From Pseudacidovorax sp. NFM-22 (GTDB lineage Bacteria; Pseudomonadota; Gammaproteobacteria; Burkholderiales; Burkholderiaceae_C), in assembly GCF_021401245.1 (NCBI RefSeq), contig NZ_JACBFY010000001.1, positions 186,001 to 250,000 of the forward strand: 64,000 bases of DNA, written 5' to 3'. Shown one piece after another: positions 58,748 to 64,000 of the stretch. The notes below the pieces were generated by a model, which saw nothing but the letters and a program-made list of their open reading frames with translations, had not been told where the DNA came from and did not search any database. The position numbers and the translations under genes are program-made. Position 1 is the stretch's first letter. Each line of letters opens with the position of its first letter.

Positions 58748-59782
58748 ATGAGCATCCGCCCCGCCCCTTCCGATCCCGTTTCTGCCGCACCGCGCCCGCT
58801 CGCCGGCCGCCCGGTCTTCCCCGTCGGCCTCGGCTGCATGGGCATGAGCGAGTTCTACGGTGCCAGCGACGACGCCGAATCGCTCGCCGCGCTGCGCGCC
58901 GCCGTCGACCACTGCGTCCAGCATTTCGACACCGCCGACACCTACGGCTTCGGCCACAACGAGCAGCTGGTGGGCCGCTTCCTCGCCGGCCTCGCCGCCG
59001 CCGACCGCCAGCGGCTGACCGTGGCCACCAAGTTCGGCATCGTGCGCGAGCCGGGCCGTTACGAGCGGCGCATCGACAACACGCCGGCCTACGTCCGAGC
59101 GGCCTGCGAGGCCTCGCTGCGGCGGCTGGGCACCGACTGCATCGACCTCTACTACTGCCACCGACGCGACCCCGCGGTGCCCATCGAGGACGTGGCTGGC
59201 GCCATGGCGCAGCTGGTGGCCGAGGGCAAGGTGCGGGCCATCGGCTTCTCGGAGATCAACCCGGAGAGCCTGCGCCGCGCCCATGCGGTCCATCCGGTGG
59301 CTGCGCTGCAGAGCGAGTTCTCCCTCTGGGAGCGCGGGCTGGAGACCGAGCTGCTGCCGCTCACCCAGCAGCTGGGCGTCGCCCTCGTCGCCTACAGCCC
59401 CTTGGGCCGCGGCATGCTGACGGGCGCCCTGCCGGCAGCCTCGGAGCTGGAGGAAGGCGACTTCCGCCGGGCCCTGCCTCGCTTCAACGGCGAGGCGGCC
59501 GAGGCCAATCGGCGGCAGGTGGAGGCATTGAAGGCGCTGGCGGCGCAATGGGGTCTGCCCGCCACTCAGCTCGCGCTGGCCTGGACGCTGCACCGCGGCC
59601 CCAACGTCCTGCCGATTCCGGGTGCGCGCAGGCAGACCCATCTGGCGCAGAACGTCGGCGCGGCCACCGTAGTGCTGAGCGCGGCTCAAGCCGAGGCCCT
59701 GGACACGCTCTTTCCGCGTGGTACCACCGCTGGCGCGCGTTATCCGGATGCCGGCTGGGCGGGGATCGAGACGACGGCCTGA
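58748..59782 (+). CDS. Aldo/keto reductase
   Basis: A 344-residue NADPH-dependent carbonyl reductase family member of the YajO/Tas-like class. The catalytic tetrad fits Asp and Tyr in HFDTADTYGFG, Lys in VATKFGI and His in YYCHRRD. AYSPLGRGMLTGAL and PIPGARRQTHLAQNV are the cofactor-side motifs. Physiological substrate not known. Start at the ATG at 58748; the frame is open further upstream. Confidence 0.92.
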   Translation: MSIRPAPSDPVSAAPRPLAGRPVFPVGLGCMGMSEFYGASDDAESLAALRAAVDHCVQHFDTADTYGFGHNEQLVGRFLAGLAAADRQRLTVATKFGIVREPGRYERRIDNTPAYVRAACEASLRRLGTDCIDLYYCHRRDPAVPIEDVAGAMAQLVAEGKVRAIGFSEINPESLRRAHAVHPVAALQSEFSLWERGLETELLPLTQQLGVALVAYSPLGRGMLTGALPAASELEEGDFRRALPRFNGEAAEANRRQVEALKALAAQWGLPATQLALAWTLHRGPNVLPIPGARRQTHLAQNVGAATVVLSAAQAEALDTLFPRGTTAGARYPDAGWAGIETTA

Positions 59783-59966
59783 CCGGTCAACTGGACGCCG
59801 CGTCGTCCAACGCGGGCAGAGGGCGTGCGGCCGCTGTGCTGCGCAGCGGCAATTCCAAGGCCGAGCCGGCCGTGTCCGGCAGCCGCTGCATGGCGGCCAG
59901 CAGGCTGCGGTCGCCGCCGTTCGATGCGGGCGGCGGGTGGTCAGTGCTGTCGTCCCTCAACATCCC

Positions 59967-60854
59967 TCACCCCGCCTTCTGCACCATCCGGATCACGCTG
60001 GAGAAGTCCAGCGCCCCATGCCCGGCGAGACTGTGCGCCGCATAGAGGCTGCGCGCCAGGCCACCCAGCGGGGTGCTGGCCTTGACGGCCATGGCGTTCT
60101 CCTGCGCGAGGCCCAGGTCCTTGAGCATCAGGTCGGTGCCGAAGCCGCCGGCGTAGCCCTTGGAGGCGGGGGCGGTCTCCATCACGCCGGGCAGCGGGTT
60201 GTACTTCTCCAGCGCCCAGTTGCCGCCGGAGCTGCGGCGCATGATCTCGGAGAGCACCTTCGGATCCAGCCCGTTGGCCACGCCCAGGGCGATGGCCTCC
60301 GACGTGCCGATCATCAGGATCCCCAGGAGCATGTTGTTGCAGATCTTGGCCGTCTGGCCCGCACCGGGGCCACCCGCGTGGAAGATATTGGCGCCCATCT
60401 TCTCCAGCACCGGCCGCGCCCGGGCCAGGTCGGCCTCGTTGCCGCCCACCATGAAGGTCAGCGTGCCGGCGATGGCGCCGCCCGTGCCGCCCGACACCGG
60501 CGCGTCGATGACGGCGATGCCGCGTGCGGCGCCGGCCTCGGCCACCTTGCGCGAGGTGGCGGCGGCGATGGTGCTCGAATCGATCACCAGCGTGCCGGGC
60601 GCGATCTGCGCCAGCAGGCCGGCTTCGCCCAGGTAGAGCGATTCCACATGGGCGCTGGCCGGCAGCATGCTGACCACCACCTCGGCCCCGCTCACCGCGG
60701 CGGAGGCCGATGCGGCGATGGCCACGCCCTGGCCCCGCAGCGCATCGCACGCGGCGGCCGAAAGGTCGAAGGCGCTGACGGCATGGCCGGCCTTGTGCAG
60801 GTTCAGGGCCATCGGGCCGCCCATGTTGCCGAGGCCGATGAATGCGATCTTCAT
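59967..60854 (-). CDS. mmsB: 3-hydroxyisobutyrate dehydrogenase
   Basis: A 295-residue beta-hydroxyacid dehydrogenase that oxidises 3-hydroxyisobutyrate to methylmalonate semialdehyde in valine breakdown. NAD site: IAFIGLGNMGGPMALNLHKAG; substrate site: DAPVSGGTGGAIAGTL; catalytic Lys in GQTAKICNNML. It is the third gene of a reverse-strand run with an acyl-CoA dehydrogenase and a hydrolase. No mmsA follows within the window. Confidence 0.92.
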   Translation of the reverse strand: MKIAFIGLGNMGGPMALNLHKAGHAVSAFDLSAAACDALRGQGVAIAASASAAVSGAEVVVSMLPASAHVESLYLGEAGLLAQIAPGTLVIDSSTIAAATSRKVAEAGAARGIAVIDAPVSGGTGGAIAGTLTFMVGGNEADLARARPVLEKMGANIFHAGGPGAGQTAKICNNMLLGILMIGTSEAIALGVANGLDPKVLSEIMRRSSGGNWALEKYNPLPGVMETAPASKGYAGGFGTDLMLKDLGLAQENAMAVKASTPLGGLARSLYAAHSLAGHGALDFSSVIRMVQKAG

Positions 60855-60977
60855 GTGTGTCTCCTTGGATGTCTTGGGTGATGTCAGCGGACGAGAGGGC
60901 TGGCCTGCGGGTGCGGTGGTCGGTGCTGGCGCTCTGTGAGCGAGCGCGGCGGCTGCGGATGAGCTGCCCGCCGCCGC

Positions 60978-62093
60978 TCAGCGCAGCGGCACCAGCTCCG
61001 GCGCCATGTCGCCGCGCTCGCGCAGGTGGTCCTGCACGAACCCGGGCGTGATCTCTTCCAGCGTCGCCGGCTGCCACTTGGGGTTGCGGTCCTTGTCGAC
61101 CAGCACGGCGCGGATGCCTTCGGCGAAGTCCTTGTGCGCGCAGAAGCCGAGCGATGCCCAGTACTCCAGCCGGAACACCTCCGCCAGCGACATGCGCGGC
61201 ACACGGCGCCACAGCTCCCACGACAGCGCGATGGAACTGGGCGCGCCCTTGGTGAAGGCGGTGGCGGCGCTCTGCAGCCAGGCGTCATCGGCCTTCAGGT
61301 CACGCAGGCGCCTGGCAATGTCCAGCAGGTCGTCGCCGGCCATCAGCGACTCGATGGTGTCGTAGTGCTCGCGCAGCTTGGAGGGCAGGCGCGGCGCGTC
61401 CTCGGCCGCCGTGGCGAGGATGCGCGAGAGCAGCGCGCGGTCGGCCTCGCCTTGGCCTTGCCAGGCCGTGGCGCCGATGGCCTCCAGCACCTGGGCCTTG
61501 CGGGCCTGCAGCACCAGCACGTCGGCCAGGCCGGCAAAGACGGCATCGGCGGCGTTGATCTGCGCGGCCGTCAGGGCCAGGAAGAGGCCCGTGCGCCCCG
61601 GCGCGCGGCGCAGGAACCAGCTGCCGCCCACGTCGGGGTACAGGCCGATGTTGATCTCGGGCATGGCGATGCGGCTGCCTTCGGTCACCACGCGGTGCGA
61701 GGCGCCCACCATCAGGCCGACGCCGCCGCCCATCACGATGCCGTGGCCCCAGCACAGGAAGGGCTTGGGGAAGGTGTGGATCAGGTGGTCGAGCTCGTAT
61801 TCCTCGGCGAAGAAGCGCTCGGCGTACTCGTTGCGGCGCTCGCCGCAGTCCAGCAGCGTCTGGTAGAGCTGGCGCAGGTCGCCGCCGGCGCAGAAGGCTT
61901 TTTCGCCCGCGGCCTGCAGCAGCACGCCGACGACCTGGTCGTCGGCCGCCCACTCGCGCAGTTGGGGCGTGAGCAGCCGCACCATGTCGACGGACAGCGA
62001 GTTGAGGGACGCCGGCGCATTGAGCGTGGCGACGCCGAAGCGTTTGCCATTGGCGGTGGGCAGGGAATCGAAGAGGACGACAGGTTCGGTCAT
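60978..62093 (-). CDS. Enoyl-CoA hydratase/isomerase family, probable 3-hydroxyisobutyryl-CoA hydrolase
   Basis: A 371-residue crotonase-fold protein. KAFCAGGDLRQLYQ and GIVMGGGVGLMVGASHRVVTEGSRIAMPEINIGLYPDVGGSWFL are diagnostic of the HIBYL-CoA hydrolase branch, and the length is right for that branch rather than the ~260 of plain hydratases. It removes CoA from 3-hydroxyisobutyryl-CoA. Middle gene of the valine operon, 96 bases after the dehydrogenase and 123 before mmsB. Confidence 0.88.
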   Translation of the reverse strand: MTEPVVLFDSLPTANGKRFGVATLNAPASLNSLSVDMVRLLTPQLREWAADDQVVGVLLQAAGEKAFCAGGDLRQLYQTLLDCGERRNEYAERFFAEEYELDHLIHTFPKPFLCWGHGIVMGGGVGLMVGASHRVVTEGSRIAMPEINIGLYPDVGGSWFLRRAPGRTGLFLALTAAQINAADAVFAGLADVLVLQARKAQVLEAIGATAWQGQGEADRALLSRILATAAEDAPRLPSKLREHYDTIESLMAGDDLLDIARRLRDLKADDAWLQSAATAFTKGAPSSIALSWELWRRVPRMSLAEVFRLEYWASLGFCAHKDFAEGIRAVLVDKDRNPKWQPATLEEITPGFVQDHLRERGDMAPELVPLR

Positions 62094-62189
62094 GGGCGGG
62101 GAGCTTAGCGACGCAGGGCGCGCAGCGATATCAAGGACGGGACTGCATCGGGATGGGTTGGCAGCTCGGCGAGGCGTGGGCGCACAGCG

Positions 62190-63344
62190 TCAGCGCAGCT
62201 CCGCATCGCCCTCGAGCAGCTTGCGCGCGACGATGAGCCGCATGATCTCGTTGGTGCCTTCCAGGATCTGGTGGACGCGCGCATCGCGCAGCAGGCGCTC
62301 CAGCGGAAAGTCGCCCAGGTAGCCGTAACCACCGTGCAGTTGCAGCGCCTCGTTGCAGACGGTGAAGCCCGCGTCGGTGGCGAAGCGCTTGGCCATCGCG
62401 CAATAGGTGCTGGCATCGGCATGGCCGGCGTCGAGCTTGCTGGCGGCCAGGCGCACCATCTGCCGCGCGGCGACCAGCTCGGTCGCCATGTCGGCCAGCT
62501 TGAACTGCAGGGCCTGGAAGCTGGCCAGCGGCTTGCCGAACTGCTGGCGCTCGTGCAGGTAACGCCGCGCGGCGTTCAGTGCGCCCTGCGCGGCGCCGAC
62601 GGAGCAGGTGGCGATGTTGATGCGGCCACCGTCCAGCCCCTTCATGGCGATGCGGAAGCCCTCGCCTTCCTGGCCCAGCAGGTGGTCCGCCGGGATGCGC
62701 ACGCCGTCGAAGTCGATGGTGCGGGTGGGCTGGCTGTTCCAGCCCATCTTGTGCTCCTTCTTGCCGTAGCGGATGCCCGGCGCGTCGGCCGGCACGGCGA
62801 AGGCAGAGATGCCCGACGGCCCGGCGCCGCCGGTGCGGGCCATGAGCACCAGCACGTCGGTGGAGCCCGCGCCCGAGATGAAGGCCTTGCCGCCGTGGAT
62901 GACGTAGTGGTCGCCGTCGCGCTCGGCGCGGGTCTTGAGCGAACCGGCGTCCGACCCTGCGCCCGGCTCGGTCAGGCAGTACGAGGCCAGCTTGCGGCCG
63001 GCGGTCAGGTCTTCGCCCCACTGCGCGCAGACGGCGTCGGTGCCCCAGGTGCCGAGCATCCAGGTCGCCATGTTGTGGATGGTGATGAAGGCGGTGGTCG
63101 AGGGGTCGACGGCCGCCATCTCCTCGAACACCAGCGCCGCGTCGAGCCGCGGCATGCCCAGGCCGCCGATGCGCTCGGGCGCATAGAGGCCGCAGAAGCC
63201 CAGTTCGCCGGCCTTGGCAATGGCCTCGCGCGGGAAGATCGCCTCGCGGTCCCACTGCGCGGCATGCGGCGCGAATTCGCTGGCGGCGAAGTCGCGGGCG
63301 GTGTCGGCAAAGGCGCGTTGTTCTTCGGTCAGTTCAAAGTCCAT
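62190..63344 (-). CDS. Acyl-CoA dehydrogenase, probable isobutyryl-CoA dehydrogenase
   Basis: A 384-residue FAD enzyme. SYCLTEPGAGSDAGS and RDARVHQILEGTNEIMRLIVAR are the two ACAD signatures; FQALQFKLADMATELVAARQMV lies between. Gene order with hydrolase and 3-hydroxyisobutyrate dehydrogenase makes isobutyryl-CoA, or a closely related branched acyl-CoA, the likely substrate. Start at the ATG read from 63344 (MDFELTEEQRAF). First gene of the reverse-strand operon. Confidence 0.9.
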   Translation of the reverse strand: MDFELTEEQRAFADTARDFAASEFAPHAAQWDREAIFPREAIAKAGELGFCGLYAPERIGGLGMPRLDAALVFEEMAAVDPSTTAFITIHNMATWMLGTWGTDAVCAQWGEDLTAGRKLASYCLTEPGAGSDAGSLKTRAERDGDHYVIHGGKAFISGAGSTDVLVLMARTGGAGPSGISAFAVPADAPGIRYGKKEHKMGWNSQPTRTIDFDGVRIPADHLLGQEGEGFRIAMKGLDGGRINIATCSVGAAQGALNAARRYLHERQQFGKPLASFQALQFKLADMATELVAARQMVRLAASKLDAGHADASTYCAMAKRFATDAGFTVCNEALQLHGGYGYLGDFPLERLLRDARVHQILEGTNEIMRLIVARKLLEGDAELR

Positions 63345-64000
63345 GGTGCTTCTTGTGTCTCTTGGCGCTTGGACGGCTTGTTCGTGCCGCGTTGTCTCGA
63401 TGTTGTCTGCTGAGGGGACGGACTCAAGTGCTGCGCTTTGTTGATGGCCGTCTGTGGGCGGTGGGGGCGGCGCGCGAGAACCGGCCCGCCGCGGGCTCAG
63501 AGTGAGGCGGTCGGCACTGCGTGCCGACTCCGCTGCGATGCTCCCGAACCCGGCCCGCGGCATAACTCGCTGCGCTGCCTACGGCAGCTCCGCTCAAACA
63601 AATGCCGCGAGTCAGATCACGAAGCAGGCCTGTCCTTCGGCAGGCCTGCGGCCGGGTTCGCTGCGCTTCTCGCCGCCTCACAAATCGCCCGCGGCGGGCC
63701 GGTTCCCGCGCGCAGAAACGTCGCGCCTGATCTTGCCGGCATGAGCGGCCTTGCCCACCTTCACCTTCGGCTCGGCGGGAGGCGTTGCTGAGCCGGCATC
63801 CCGCCGCCGCGATCGACGCAGGCGTGATGCCGCTGCACATCTTGGGAGTGCAGAGCACCTGCGACGTGCCGCACGAAGGATGACGCATGCAGTCTTTATC
63901 GACCTTGATGGCTGCGAAGTCTGCAATGCGAAGAGCGGTCGCTTCGACACGCACCTGTCCGCGCGAGGACTCGCCCCCAACCTCAACTCCGGCCCGGGCG
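63345..64000. other. Right-edge region, no supported gene
   Basis: Upstream region of the valine operon, dominated by the inverted-repeat element at 63470-63713. Frames across it are compositional shadows. An ATG at 63880 opens a 40-codon frame to the window edge (MTHAVFIDLDGCEVCNAKS...) that cannot be judged without the next bases. Confidence 0.5.
63470..63713. mobile_element. ~244-bp element with ~41-bp terminal inverted repeats (MITE-like)
   Basis: The left end 63470-63510 and right end 63673-63713 are inverted copies with about 35 of 41 positions alike, beginning GCGCGCG and including AACCGGCCCGCCGCGGGC and GTGAGGCGG. The interior has short hairpins such as GGCATAACTCGC...GCCGCGAG and GGCAGGCC-type arms. 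No transposase frame is present. It may be a non-autonomous element or a long hairpin repeat. Confidence 0.55.

Noticed and set aside
63424-63954. Reverse-strand 176-codon frame at the right edge
   Set aside because: It crosses both inverted ends of the element at 63470-63713; Arg/Ala/Gly-rich with no domain, so probably a chance translation of the repeat.
63880-64000. Possible gene start (MTHAVFIDLDG...) running off the window
   Set aside because: Only 40 codons are visible with weak ribosome site and no recognisable family; kept as a remark, not as a gene.

Overview
The window is about 64 kb of dense, very GC-rich chromosomal DNA. The gene families point to a betaproteobacterium of the order Burkholderiales, most likely Comamonadaceae (Variovorax/Acidovorax/Xenophilus-like). 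The clues are a Bug-type (TctC) solute receptor, a cysI-DUF934-cysH-cysDN cluster, a bo3 oxidase operon ending in SURF1 and a RegB/RegA pair, the DUF2868/DUF3482 pair, IclR and LysR regulators, and REP-like repeats of the CCCTCTCCCC type. This placement is inference from gene content; no rRNA or tRNA was seen.

Layout. 1-3.6 kb: the end of a hybrid histidine kinase and an MFS/MHS transporter. 3.8-10.6 kb: a tightly overlapping respiratory operon, cyoABCD, SURF1 and RegB/RegA-type redox sensor and regulator. 10.6-13.9 kb: a reverse-strand signalling module of a FecR-like periplasmic protein, a DUF3365-HAMP haem-type sensor and a Ser/Thr kinase with a duplicated C-terminal domain. 14.0-19.7 kb: assimilatory sulfate reduction (cysI, DUF934, cysH, cysD, cysN), driven from two copies of the same ~124-bp promoter/operator cassette. 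19.9-21.3 kb: 7Fe ferredoxin and ferredoxin-NADP reductase. 21.3-27.0 kb: a thiamin cluster led by an enlarged TPP riboswitch (cytX, thiD on the opposite strand, thiO, thiS, thiG, long thiE); thiC is absent.

27.0-33.0 kb: DUF2076 protein, an AcoR-type sigma-54 activator, a 161-bp near-palindrome, a sirtuin, and a DODA-type dioxygenase divergent from a LysR gene. 33.5-38.0 kb: ABC exporter, queE, queD (no catalytic Cys) and argG. 38.1-47.2 kb: an orphan OmpR regulator, the DUF2868/DUF3482 pair, a 24-residue membrane microprotein, a class-I glutamine amidotransferase, phosphatidylserine synthase, a histidine phosphatase, a GGDEF protein and a CbpA/DnaJ protein. 47.2-51.7 kb: IclR regulator, Bug receptor and a self-sufficient CYP116B-type P450 fusion. 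51.9-53.0 kb: a small trimeric-autotransporter-like protein. 53.1-57.7 kb: IclR regulator divergent from an amino-acid-type ABC transporter and a DAO-family oxidase. 57.6-59.8 kb: LysR and aldo/keto reductase. 60.0-63.3 kb: a reverse-strand valine/isobutyryl-CoA degradation operon. The right edge carries an inverted-repeat element with ~41-bp ends and no supported gene.

Most genes are core metabolism. The less ordinary material is the FecR/DUF3365/kinase module, the expanded TPP riboswitch, the twin sulfur-regulon cassettes, the palindromic and terminal-inverted-repeat elements, and several variant enzymes (Cys-less QueD, extended ThiE, CYP116B with a hexanucleotide tract).
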